The notes beneath the pieces were generated by a model, which had not been told where the DNA came from, made no database searches, and was given only the letters and a program-made list of their open reading frames with translations. The translations under genes and the position numbers were made by a program. A stretch of 64,000 bases of DNA from Serratia liquefaciens (GTDB taxonomy: Bacteria; Pseudomonadota; Gammaproteobacteria; Enterobacterales; Enterobacteriaceae): positions 186,001-250,000 of the forward strand of contig JAAXZN010000003.1 in the NCBI GenBank assembly GCA_012719855.1. Reading direction: 5' to 3'. This document shows, one piece after another, positions 35,629 through 43,936 of this stretch; within the stretch, counting starts at the first letter, position 1, and each line of letters begins with the position of its first letter.

Positions 35629-36470
35629 AGATCGTCAGTTTTATTAGCCAGGGGCGTGCAGGCTATGGCCTGTTGCGCGGAGACGACGAGATTGTCGACT
35701 GCAGCCTGTCATTGCCTTATCCGGACGTGCGCAGCGCGCTAGCCGCCGGCAGTTTTAACGTGTTCCAGCCGTTTGTGAATGCGCCGGCCACCCTGAGGGC
35801 CAGCGAGGTCAGTTGGTTGCCGCCGGTACCCAACCCGGACAAAATTATCTGCGTGGGGCTCAATTACCGCCCGCACCTGTTGGAAACCGGCCGTGCTGAG
35901 CCCGATAGGCCAACGCTGTTTTTGCGGTTGCCTTCCTCGCAGATCGGGCATCAGCAGCCGCTGTTGGCTCCGCCGGAGTCGACTCAATTTGACTATGAAG
36001 GCGAGCTGGCCGTGGTGATCGGCAAAGGAGGGCGCCGCATTGCCCAGCGCGATGCCATGCAGCATATCGCCGGTTATGCCTGCTACAACGACGGCAGCGT
36101 GCGCGACTGGCAGCGACACAGCTCGCAATTCACCCCCGGTAAAAACTTCCGCCACACCGCGGCTTTTGGCCCCTGGCTGGTCAGTGCCGACGACATTCCC
36201 GATCCGCGTGCGCTAACGCTGGAAACCCGTCTCAACGGACAGGTGATGCAACAAGCCTCGGTCAATGACCTGATTTTCTCGATCCCGGCGCTGATCGAGT
36301 ATTGCTCGGCATTTACCGATCTGCTGCCGGGCGACGTGCTGGTGACCGGTACGCCCGGTGGCGTTGGCGCATTCCGACAGCCCCCGGTCTGGATGAAGGC
36401 AGGGGATCGGGTGGAGGTCGAGATTGCCGGCATCGGTACCCTGAGTAACTCAGTGACTGACGACGCCTGA
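35625..36470 (+). CDS. Fumarylacetoacetate hydrolase (FAH) family protein, HpaG-like
   Basis: A 281-residue metal-dependent hydrolase, decarboxylase or isomerase. An N-terminal small domain is followed by the FAH core: ICVGLNYRPHLLETG near 78-92, the metal ligands in FDYEGELAVVIG (two Glu) near 123-135 and YNDGSVRDWQ (Asp) near 155, then GKNFRHTAAFGPWLV and VLVTGTPGGVGAF. Members of this branch carry out late steps of homoprotocatechuate meta-cleavage (decarboxylation and isomerisation) or cleave acylpyruvates. With an extradiol dioxygenase and an ALDH in the same operon, the first role fits. It begins within the GntR stop (ATGA overlap). Confidence 0.85.
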   Translation: MKIVSFISQGRAGYGLLRGDDEIVDCSLSLPYPDVRSALAAGSFNVFQPFVNAPATLRASEVSWLPPVPNPDKIICVGLNYRPHLLETGRAEPDRPTLFLRLPSSQIGHQQPLLAPPESTQFDYEGELAVVIGKGGRRIAQRDAMQHIAGYACYNDGSVRDWQRHSSQFTPGKNFRHTAAFGPWLVSADDIPDPRALTLETRLNGQVMQQASVNDLIFSIPALIEYCSAFTDLLPGDVLVTGTPGGVGAFRQPPVWMKAGDRVEVEIAGIGTLSNSVTDDA

Positions 36471-36512
36471 GGGCGTTAAAGGACTCTTTTTCGACAAACG
36501 AGGTGGATTACG

Positions 36513-38000
36513 ATGGCTGATATCAAAGTGCTTCCACAGGTTTCCGCCTTTCTGGCGCAGGAACATGGGCAGTTTATCGATGGACAATTGATCCCGGCAG
36601 CGGGAGGACAACGCTTGCCGGTGGTCAATCCGGCCAACGGTCAGGCGATCGCCGGCGTGGCTTGCGCCACGGCCGACGAAGTGGAGCAGGCGATGCAATC
36701 GGCTGACCGGGCGTTGAAGGGCGAATGGGGGCAAAGCCTGCCGGCCCAGCGTCAGCAGATACTGCTACGCTTTGCCGATCTGCTCGAGGCCCACAGAGAG
36801 GAGATCGCCCAGTTAGAAACCCTGACCAACGGCAAGCTGATCGGCTCTTCCAGGCTGTTTGAGGTTGACCATACCTGCGTTTTCATTCGTTATTACGCCG
36901 GTTGGGCCACCAAACTGCACGGTGAAACCCTTGCACCGTCAATCCCTTCTTTCAACGGCGAGCGATATACCGCAATGACTTACCGCGAGCCGGTCGGCGT
37001 GGTGGCGGCCATTATTCCCTGGAATTTCCCGGTGATGATCGCCATTTGGAAAATTGCAGCCGCCTTGTGCACCGGGTGTTGCATCGTGGTCAAACCCAGT
37101 GAGTTTGCACCTTTGACCCTGCTGCGTCTGGCGCAGTTGGCCCATCAGGCTGGGGTGCCAGCCGGCGTGTTCAACGTGGTCAACGGCGAACGCCAGGTGG
37201 GCCAGTGGCTGATCGAACATCCTCGGGTCAATAAAGTCAGTTTCACCGGTTCGGTTCCGGCCGGTATCGCCATAGGTCAGGCGGCGATAAAAGCCGATTT
37301 GACCCGCATCACCCTGGAGCTGGGGGGAAAAAACCCGGCGGCGTTTCTTGCCGACGTTGATAGCCAGAAAGCGGTGGACGGCATTATGCTCGCCGGGCTG
37401 GTGCATCAGGGGCAGGTCTGTTCCTCTGCCGAACGCTTTTATATTCATGCGTCGCGTTTCGACGAGATTGTCGAGCAGGTTATCGCCCGGGTAGAGGCAT
37501 TGCAAATAGGTTCGCCGATGGACGAAGCCACGCAGTACGGTCCGTTGGCTAACCAGGCGCATTTTAACCGCATCAAGGCAATGTTTGATCAGGCGCACAG
37601 CCATGATCAGGTCCTCAGTGGCGGTACGGTGCTGGACGGAGAGGGGTTCTATGTGACCCCGACGGTGATCCGTGCCACCGGTCAGGACGATCCGCTAATG
37701 CGCGAAGAAGCCTTCGCCGGCGTGCTGAGCTTTATGCCGTTTGAGGACGAAGAGCAGCTCTTGCATTTGATGAATGATTCGTCCTATGGCCTGTCCGCCA
37801 GTATCTGGACCAATGATTTCAGCAAGGCGATGGATTTGATGCGGCGGATTGAAGCCGGGATGGTGTGGGTAAATTCGCACACCATTATGGATCCGGCGGT
37901 GCCGTTCGGCGGGATGAAAGCCTCGGGTATTGGCCGCGAGTTCGGCAGCGCGTTTATCGAGTCCTATACCGAACTTAAATCCGTCATCATGTGCTACTGA
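36513..38000 (+). CDS. Aldehyde dehydrogenase (hydroxymuconic-semialdehyde / phenylacetaldehyde type)
   Basis: A 495-residue NAD-dependent ALDH. PWNFPVMIAIWK near 170 and KPSEFAPLT mark the cofactor site; the catalytic Glu is in TLELGGKNPAAF near 268 and the Cys in HQGQVCSSAERF near 300. The ending EFGSAFIESYTELKSVIM is that of the AldA/PAD/DhaS group. Within this operon it most likely oxidises the semialdehyde from ring cleavage or an aldehyde from the GMC oxidase. The start follows ACGAGGTGGA. Forty-one bases separate it from the dioxygenase gene, including a short GC hairpin. Confidence 0.88.
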   Translation: MADIKVLPQVSAFLAQEHGQFIDGQLIPAAGGQRLPVVNPANGQAIAGVACATADEVEQAMQSADRALKGEWGQSLPAQRQQILLRFADLLEAHREEIAQLETLTNGKLIGSSRLFEVDHTCVFIRYYAGWATKLHGETLAPSIPSFNGERYTAMTYREPVGVVAAIIPWNFPVMIAIWKIAAALCTGCCIVVKPSEFAPLTLLRLAQLAHQAGVPAGVFNVVNGERQVGQWLIEHPRVNKVSFTGSVPAGIAIGQAAIKADLTRITLELGGKNPAAFLADVDSQKAVDGIMLAGLVHQGQVCSSAERFYIHASRFDEIVEQVIARVEALQIGSPMDEATQYGPLANQAHFNRIKAMFDQAHSHDQVLSGGTVLDGEGFYVTPTVIRATGQDDPLMREEAFAGVLSFMPFEDEEQLLHLMNDSSYGLSASIWTNDFSKAMDLMRRIEAGMVWVNSHTIMDPAVPFGGMKASGIGREFGSAFIESYTELKSVIMCY

Positions 38001-38012
38001 ATCCAACGGAAA

Positions 38013-38028
38013 CGGGGCCTCGGCCCCG
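38013..38028 (+). terminator. Intercistronic GC hairpin
   Basis: CGGGGCC-TC-GGCCCCG lies between the ALDH and dioxygenase genes. It lacks a T-run, so it more likely tunes mRNA stability or partial termination than ends the transcript. Confidence 0.35.
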
Positions 38029-38041
38029 CTAAGGAATCACA

Positions 38042-39040
38042 ATGACCACATTGCCCCTCACCGAATACGATCCGCCATTTTCCATTACCCGCGCCAGCCA
38101 TCTGGTGCTGACTTCGCGTGATCTGGCCGCCAGTGAACTGTTTTACACCCAGGTGATCGGCATGGTGCTGACCCATCGGGAAGAGGACCGGCTCTATTTG
38201 CGCGGGCTGGAAGAGGCTTGCCACCACAGTCTGGTTATCAAGCTCAGCAAGGCAGAGCCCCACTGCGAACGCGTTGGCCTGCGTGTTTTTCGTGAAAAAG
38301 ATCTGGAGTTGGCCAAGCTGTTTTTCGACCGCCAAGGGTTGGAGAACTGTTGGGTGGAAGTGCCTTTTCAGGGGCGAACCCTGCATTTCACCGATCCGAC
38401 CGGTACGCTGATCGAACTGTGCGCCTCAATGCCCGTGGTGCCGCGTTTGCACCATCAGGTGCATCTGTACCGTGGCGGCAGCGCCCAACGGCTGGATCAC
38501 TTCCAGTTGCATACTCCCCACGTGCAGCGGGCCGCAGAGTTTTACATGACGGAGCTGGGCTTCCGCGCCACAGACATCTATTTTAATGAAGGTGGAATGG
38601 GGGCCGCATTTTTACAACGCAAAGGCAACACGCAGGATCTGGTGTACCTGCATGGCCCCGGCCCGCGTCTGCATCACTTCGGTTATACCATTCCCGATTC
38701 GCAAGAGATCCTGCGTGCCTGCGACACTGCCGGTAATCTGGGCTTCGGCAGCAGCATTGAACGCGGGCCGGGCAGGCACGGTATGGGCCACGTCCTGTAT
38801 GTTTATCTGCGGGATCCGGACGGGCATCGTATCGAGCTGCACAACACCCCCTATCAGATAATCGATATTGAGCTGGAAACCAATATTCTTGCACCCGATC
38901 AGCGCCAGCAGCTGCTGCCCTGGGGGCTGCCGCCGCAGCGCAAATGGGTTGCCGAAGCCAGCGCGTTTGCCGATACCCCGGTTGAGCCGAGCGGCGAAGG
39001 TTATCCGCTGGTGCTGGAAGAGTACTTATCCCGCCAATAG
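38042..39040 (+). CDS. Extradiol ring-cleavage dioxygenase, type I (homoprotocatechuate 2,3-dioxygenase like)
   Basis: A 332-residue vicinal-oxygen-chelate enzyme that should open a catechol ring next to the hydroxyls using Fe(II) or Mn(II) and O2. It has the N-terminal VOC module (ITRASHLVLTSRD) and the catalytic C-terminal module. The 2-His-1-Glu ligands are in RLDHFQLHT (about 151), RLHHFGYTI (about 212) and GHRIELHNTPY (about 264), close to His155, His214 and Glu267 of the Brevibacterium homoprotocatechuate enzyme. Length and C-terminal tail also fit that type. It is the key clue that the operon degrades an aromatic compound. The substrate could be 3,4-dihydroxyphenylacetate or a related catechol. 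Confidence 0.85.
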   Translation: MTTLPLTEYDPPFSITRASHLVLTSRDLAASELFYTQVIGMVLTHREEDRLYLRGLEEACHHSLVIKLSKAEPHCERVGLRVFREKDLELAKLFFDRQGLENCWVEVPFQGRTLHFTDPTGTLIELCASMPVVPRLHHQVHLYRGGSAQRLDHFQLHTPHVQRAAEFYMTELGFRATDIYFNEGGMGAAFLQRKGNTQDLVYLHGPGPRLHHFGYTIPDSQEILRACDTAGNLGFGSSIERGPGRHGMGHVLYVYLRDPDGHRIELHNTPYQIIDIELETNILAPDQRQQLLPWGLPPQRKWVAEASAFADTPVEPSGEGYPLVLEEYLSRQ

Positions 39041-39086
39041 GGCCCGATGCCCGAACCCTGCCAGGGTAACCCTTGGATAGCCTTGT

Positions 39087-39170
39087 GCCCGGAAACTCTC
39101 CGGGCAATAACATCGACCTTTACTTCCCTTTTTTTTCAACCAATATGGTCCGACTGAAATGACAGTCGGA
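39087..39170. promoter_or_regulatory. Two hairpins between dioxygenase and MFS genes
   Basis: GCCCGGA-N5-TCCGGGC (39087-39105) may end the catabolic transcript, though the nearest T-run is some 24 nt further on. TCCGACTG-N6-CAGTCGGA (39149-39170) lies about 100 bases before the MFS start and could be a regulator site for it. Confidence 0.4.
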
Positions 39171-39267
39171 GCCGCCGTGGCTCCGTTTATCCACAGCGCT
39201 GTTGTTGTGGCACAAGGCATCGATACGGATATCCCGCCACGATGCCGAATGACGAACCGGAGATGTT

Positions 39268-40476
39268 ATGGCTAATCCCTATCGCGAACTTCTGACTACG
39301 CCCGGCGTAGGGGGGTTAGTGATTGCGAGCTCGGTTGCCCGTTTGCCGCAGGCGATGATCGGCATCGGTATTATCACCATGCTGGTACAGCAGAGCGGTC
39401 ACTATTGGTTGGCGGGTGCGGTAGCCGGTATATTTACGCTGGCGAACGCGCTCATGGGTCCGCAAGTATCGAAGCTGGTCGATCGGCTTGGCCAGAACAG
39501 GGTGCTTCCCTGGGTCACCGCGTTCAGCATCACCATGCTGCTGGCGTTGATAACCGCTGCGCACATGCGCGCCCCAGTCCCGTTGCTGTGTATCCTCGCC
39601 ATGCTGGCCGGCACTATGCCAAGCATGCCGGCGATGATAAGAGCGAGATGGACACAGCTTTTTCGGGGCAAGCCGCAACTCCACACGGCCTTCTCGCTGG
39701 ATACGGTGCTGACGGAGCTGACCTCCGTTATTGGCCCCCCTTTATCTATTGGCTTGAGCACCGGCATTGCCGCCGAAGCCGGGCCCCTTGCCGCGATAGT
39801 GTTGCTGGTGATTGGCGTGACGGCTTTTCTTCTGCAACGGCAGACGGCGCCCAAAGTGATCAAAAACACCACGGAGCACCGCGGCTCGACCTTGCGTATC
39901 CCGGGCCTTGGCACCATCGTGCTGGCACTTTTAGCCATGGGGGTGATTGGCGGGTCTATCGATGTGGCGGTAGTCGCTTTCGCCAACGCACAAGGGTGGC
40001 CGACGGCCGCCAGTTTGATCCTGGCTGCCTACGCGCTCGGTTCCATGGTTGCCGGTCTGGCTTTCGGCGCGATCAGGGTGACCTTGCCAATAGAGCGTCA
40101 GTTCTTTATTGGGGTACTGCTAACGGCGGCAACGTCCGTGTTGCCGCTCCTTTCTGCGGACGTTTACATCCTGATGGCAACCATTTTCGTGGCCGGTATG
40201 TCCTTTGCCCCCACCATGGTAGTAGTGATGAACCTTGGCACTATTCTGGTACCACCGTCCAGGCTCACCGAAGGGCTGACATGGATGACCACCGGCATCA
40301 GCATTGGCGTGGCGCTGGGTGCCGCGCTGGCGGGGCTGGTCATCGACGCTTATGGCGCACGCGCAGGTTTCGGCATCGCCATTGCTGCCGGAATTGCGAT
40401 GACGGTTATCGTGCTTCTCGGCCGACGTACGCTCCATGCTGCTTCGATGCCCCAGGGGGGAGCAACCTGCTCTTAA
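39268..40476 (+). CDS. MFS transporter
   Basis: A 402-residue inner-membrane carrier with about 12 hydrophobic segments spread along its length (for example IASSVARLPQAMIGIGIITM, LALITAAHMRAPVPLLCIL). The loop after helix 2 reads LMGPQVSKLVDRLGQNRVL, a variant of the MFS GxxxDRxGRR motif. It resembles YbjJ/CynX-like or drug/H+ antiporter carriers. It may export or import a compound of the catabolic cluster just upstream, but the 227-base gap with two hairpins argues for its own promoter. The start follows CCGGAGATG. Confidence 0.82.
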   Translation: MANPYRELLTTPGVGGLVIASSVARLPQAMIGIGIITMLVQQSGHYWLAGAVAGIFTLANALMGPQVSKLVDRLGQNRVLPWVTAFSITMLLALITAAHMRAPVPLLCILAMLAGTMPSMPAMIRARWTQLFRGKPQLHTAFSLDTVLTELTSVIGPPLSIGLSTGIAAEAGPLAAIVLLVIGVTAFLLQRQTAPKVIKNTTEHRGSTLRIPGLGTIVLALLAMGVIGGSIDVAVVAFANAQGWPTAASLILAAYALGSMVAGLAFGAIRVTLPIERQFFIGVLLTAATSVLPLLSADVYILMATIFVAGMSFAPTMVVVMNLGTILVPPSRLTEGLTWMTTGISIGVALGAALAGLVIDAYGARAGFGIAIAAGIAMTVIVLLGRRTLHAASMPQGGATCS

Positions 40477-40516
40477 TGCGGCGGCAGCCCGGTCATCCCT
40501 GGCTGCCGTAAACGTA

Positions 40517-41548
40517 CTAGACGCTCAACGAATCATAATTTTTGCGGCGGTAGTTAAGCGCGGACAAGATCCACAGCACCACAAACAGCGCGATAGCGGC
40601 GTAACCGACGCTGCCCAGGTTGTCATTGAGCAGCTCGACGCCTCGCCACAGCCCACCCTGTAACCCCAGCTTATCGGCCAGCAGCCCCAGGCCTTCCAGC
40701 CCGCCGATCACCACAGCGATAACCACGCTGGTTGCGGTGATGGTCATGTTGTAATACAGCTTGCGGATCGGCTTATTGAACGCCCAACCGTAAGCGCCGA
40801 CCATCACAAAATTATCCAGTGAGTCAATCAACGCCATGCCGCTGGCAAACAGCAGCGGGAACACCATAATTGACCACACCGACATGCCGGATGTGGCACC
40901 GGTAGCGGAGATCCCGAGCAGACCCACCTCGGTAGCCGTATCAAAGCCTAAGCCAAATAAAAAACCGACTAAATACATATGCCAGCTTTTATTCACCAGA
41001 TTAAAAGCAAAGCGGTATAGGCGAGTCATTACGCCGCCACTGCCGCTCACCAGCAGGGCCACGTCCTGCTCCACCAAGGTTTCACCGCGCTTCACTCGGC
41101 GGAAAATACGGTAAACGTCGCGAAAAATCAGCCAGTTCAACAACGCCATCACCAGTAAGAACAGGGAGGAGATCAGCGTGCCCAAAGTGGCGCCATACTG
41201 ATGCAACCAGCCGATGCGATCGCCAAAAGCCAATGAGGTGGCGGCAATCGCGATGCAGGCCAATACCACAATGCTGGAATGCCCCAGAGAGAAGAAGGCC
41301 CCGACGGAAACCGGGCGTTGGCCTTGTTGCATCAGCTTGCGGGTGACGTTATCGATGGCGGCGATGTGGTCGGCATCCACCGCATGGCGCAGTCCGTAAC
41401 CGTAAGCCAGCAGCGCGGCGGCAATCAGGGCCGGGTGATGATGAAAGGCAGCAAAGGCCGCACCCCATGCCAGCAGGTTTAGCGCCACTAACGTCAACAA
41501 CAGCCAAAAGGCGCGGGTATAGGTATGGAAAAACTCGCGGTTTAACAT
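40517..41548 (-). CDS. Nickel/cobalt permease, NiCoT family (HoxN/NixA type)
   Basis: A 343-residue high-affinity nickel transporter with about eight membrane segments. The signature [17 protein letters not shown] near 50-65 holds the H-x4-DH residues of helix II that select nickel; further signatures FSLGHSSIV and [15 protein letters not shown] follow. It is the last gene of the hydN-fdhF-hypF unit and its start overlaps the hypF stop by 7 bases, so nickel uptake is tied to hydrogenase maturation. E. coli uses the unlinked NikABCDE system instead. Cobalt transport is possible but less likely here. Confidence 0.9.
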   Translation of the reverse strand: MLNREFFHTYTRAFWLLLTLVALNLLAWGAAFAAFHHHPALIAAALLAYGYGLRHAVDADHIAAIDNVTRKLMQQGQRPVSVGAFFSLGHSSIVVLACIAIAATSLAFGDRIGWLHQYGATLGTLISSLFLLVMALLNWLIFRDVYRIFRRVKRGETLVEQDVALLVSGSGGVMTRLYRFAFNLVNKSWHMYLVGFLFGLGFDTATEVGLLGISATGATSGMSVWSIMVFPLLFASGMALIDSLDNFVMVGAYGWAFNKPIRKLYYNMTITATSVVIAVVIGGLEGLGLLADKLGLQGGLWRGVELLNDNLGSVGYAAIALFVVLWILSALNYRRKNYDSLSV

Positions 41549-43854
41549 GTTACATCCTGTTGGGTTTGGAAGGGTAAACGTGCCATGGGGATATGCTGCG
41601 CACAGGCGACCAGCGCCTGACCAAATGCCAGCCCGCCATCGCCCGCCGGCAGCTGTAGTGGCAACAGCACCTGCAGCGGGGCCAGATGATGCTGCAGCCG
41701 TTGGCGTAACAGGCGGTTGTGCAGTACGCCACCGCTTAACGCCACGTGCCGGAGGTTATGCTCGGCGGCAAAATGTTTGGCCAGGCCGGCAAACCCCTGC
41801 GCCAGAGCATCATGGAACGCCCAGGCCCGTTGAGCGGTTGGCGCTTGCCAGGCCAGCCACTGCCGCCAGAACACGCCCAAATCTAGCTGCTCTTCGCAAC
41901 GTGGCAGCGTAACCGGATGGGAGCAAGGGCCGCTTTGGTGGGCCAGCGCCTCAAAAATGCTGGCGGCTTCACCCTCCCAACTTTGCCGTTCAGGCGCACA
42001 TCCCAGCGCGGCGGCGGCCGCGTCAAACAGACGGCCACAGGAGGAGGCCAGCGGTGCATTGATGCCGGCGTTAATGGCCTGGAGCAGAGGGCGCCAGGCC
42101 CGCGTCAATAGCCGTTCGGCCTGTGGGCTGCTTTGCCAGTCCGGCACGAAGCGGGCAAAATGCGCCAACTGATTACGCCAGGGTTGTTGCGCGGCCAGAT
42201 CGCCACCGGGCAGCGCTACCGCAGGCAGTCCCCCCAGATGACGACAGCGACGGTAATCGACCAGCAGGCATTCGCCGCCCCACAGGGCGCCGTCCTGCCC
42301 GTACCCCAGCCCATCCAGCGCCAGGCCGATAACTGCTCCGCCTTCCAGTGGCCAATGGTGTTCGGCCAGGCACGCGGCCAAATGCGCATGATGGTGCAGC
42401 ACCGGGGTCACCGGCAGTCTCTGCCGGGCGGCCCATTGGTGACTGACGTAACCCGGATGAGCGTCGCTGGCCAACCGCTGCGGCTGGCAATGGTACAACG
42501 CCATAAAATGCGCCATGGCTTGCTGCCACTGTTGCTGAATATCTTCCTGTTGCAGATCGCCAAAATGTGAACTGAGCACGGCTTTATTTCCCTGCAGCAG
42601 GCAAAAGGTATTTTTGCGATCCCCGCCCACGGCCAATAGCGGGGGTTGTGCAGGGAAGCCAGGAGGCAATGGCAGGGCATCTGGAACAAACCCGCGCGCA
42701 CGACGTAGCATTTCATGGCCATCAGGCAGCAGGCGCACCAGCGAATCATCGGCACGCTGCAAGATTTCGCGATCGTGCAGCAACCACAGATCGGCAATGC
42801 CGGCCAAATCAGCCAAAGCCTGGCTATTGGTTAATGCCGGAGCCCGGCCGCTGGCATTGCCGGAGGTCATTACCAGGGGGCGTTGTATCTCCTGCATCAG
42901 TAAATGGTGAAGGGGATTGGCGGGTAACATCAGGCCCACTTCGTTCAACTGCGGGGCGATAGCCTCAGACAGCGGCGAATGGGGCGAGTGGGGCACCAGC
43001 ACGATAGGCGCGGCAGCTGACGCCAGCAAAGTCTGCGCGCGGGCCAGATCAATGCCATTGGTGCAGCGAGCCAGCCAGTCGATATTCGGCAGCATCACCG
43101 CCAGAGGTTTGCCGGGGCGCCGTTTGCGTAGCCGCAGGCGTGCTACGGCCTGAGTCTGGGTAGCATCGCAAGCCAGATGAAAACCGCCCAGCCCTTTGAT
43201 GGCCACAATCTGCCCGGCGGCCAACGCGGCCACCGCCTGTTGCAGGGCTTCTTCCCCCTGATGCTGAGGTTGTCCCTGAACGGTGAAACTGAACAGATGA
43301 GGGCCGCAGTCGCTACAGGCGACCGGTTGAGCATGAAAACGCCGGTCGTGCGCCGAACGGTACTCTTGGGCGCAGGGCGAGCAGAGAGGGAACGGCGCCA
43401 TGCTGGTTGCCGGGCGATCGTAAGGCATGGCACGAATAATGGTGAAGCGCGGACCGCAGTGCGTGCAATTGATAAAAGGGTAGCGGTAACGCCGATCCTG
43501 CGGATCGTTCATTTCCTGCAGGCACTTTGGACAGGTCGCGGCGTCGGGAACAATCTGGGTCGTCATCGCACCGCATTGGCTGGCGCGGATGCGAAAATCA
43601 TCGGGCTTTTTCAGCCAAGTAAAGGGCCGTTGCTGAATGTTGTCGATCTGCGCCAAAGGCGGCACCTGCTGGCACAGCAAATGCAGCAACACCTCAAGGT
43701 CGACGGGGTGCACCAGCCGAATCTCCACCCCGGCGCTGTCGTTCCAGACTTCGCCACGTAGATTGAGCTGATTGGCCAGCTGCCAGACAAAAGGCCGAAA
43801 GCCGACGCCCTGTACTTTGCCGCTGATACGCAGCAGCAGCCCCGGATAGGACAT
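41542..43854 (-). CDS. hypF: Hydrogenase maturation carbamoyltransferase HypF
   Basis: Activates carbamoyl phosphate and moves the carbamoyl group to the HypE C-terminal Cys for cyanide ligand synthesis. The 770 residues (E. coli 750) have all domains: acylphosphatase [16 protein letters not shown] near 12-27, zinc-finger Cys pairs CPKC, CTHC, CSPC and CSDC near 105-185, a YrdC-like domain ([14 protein letters not shown] near 215), and a Kae1-like domain with [12 protein letters not shown] near 480 and [19 protein letters not shown]. It lies between fdhF and the nickel permease gene. The E. coli order hydN-hypF is interrupted here by fdhF. Confidence 0.95.
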   Translation of the reverse strand: MSYPGLLLRISGKVQGVGFRPFVWQLANQLNLRGEVWNDSAGVEIRLVHPVDLEVLLHLLCQQVPPLAQIDNIQQRPFTWLKKPDDFRIRASQCGAMTTQIVPDAATCPKCLQEMNDPQDRRYRYPFINCTHCGPRFTIIRAMPYDRPATSMAPFPLCSPCAQEYRSAHDRRFHAQPVACSDCGPHLFSFTVQGQPQHQGEEALQQAVAALAAGQIVAIKGLGGFHLACDATQTQAVARLRLRKRRPGKPLAVMLPNIDWLARCTNGIDLARAQTLLASAAAPIVLVPHSPHSPLSEAIAPQLNEVGLMLPANPLHHLLMQEIQRPLVMTSGNASGRAPALTNSQALADLAGIADLWLLHDREILQRADDSLVRLLPDGHEMLRRARGFVPDALPLPPGFPAQPPLLAVGGDRKNTFCLLQGNKAVLSSHFGDLQQEDIQQQWQQAMAHFMALYHCQPQRLASDAHPGYVSHQWAARQRLPVTPVLHHHAHLAACLAEHHWPLEGGAVIGLALDGLGYGQDGALWGGECLLVDYRRCRHLGGLPAVALPGGDLAAQQPWRNQLAHFARFVPDWQSSPQAERLLTRAWRPLLQAINAGINAPLASSCGRLFDAAAAALGCAPERQSWEGEAASIFEALAHQSGPCSHPVTLPRCEEQLDLGVFWRQWLAWQAPTAQRAWAFHDALAQGFAGLAKHFAAEHNLRHVALSGGVLHNRLLRQRLQHHLAPLQVLLPLQLPAGDGGLAFGQALVACAQHIPMARLPFQTQQDVTC

Positions 43855-43876
43855 GGTTTATTACCCTCTGTGGGTT

Positions 43877-43933
43877 TTGTAGGGGTGCTGCATGCTGCGC
43901 CGGTGTTAATCGGTGCGACAGCGCCCCCTACAA
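43877..43933. repeat. Dispersed palindromic repeat, copy 2
   Basis: Bounded by TTGTAGGGG and CCCCTACAA, with an internal GCTGCATGCTGCGC hairpin. It fills the 82-base gap between fdhF and hypF and shares ends and core with the element at 2092-2165. It would fold in the fdhF-hypF transcript. Confidence 0.6.
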
Positions 43934-43936
43934 GCT

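Noticed and set aside
40482-40508. Hairpin CGGCAGCC/GGCTGCCG between the MFS and nickel permease genes
   Set aside because: It could be a 3'-end structure but the loop is 11 nt and no T-run follows on either strand, so I do not call a terminator.
39405-40511. Second plus frame of 368 codons over the MFS gene
   Set aside because: Its translation is polar and Arg/His-rich with no membrane pattern, whereas the other frame gives a normal 12-span carrier.
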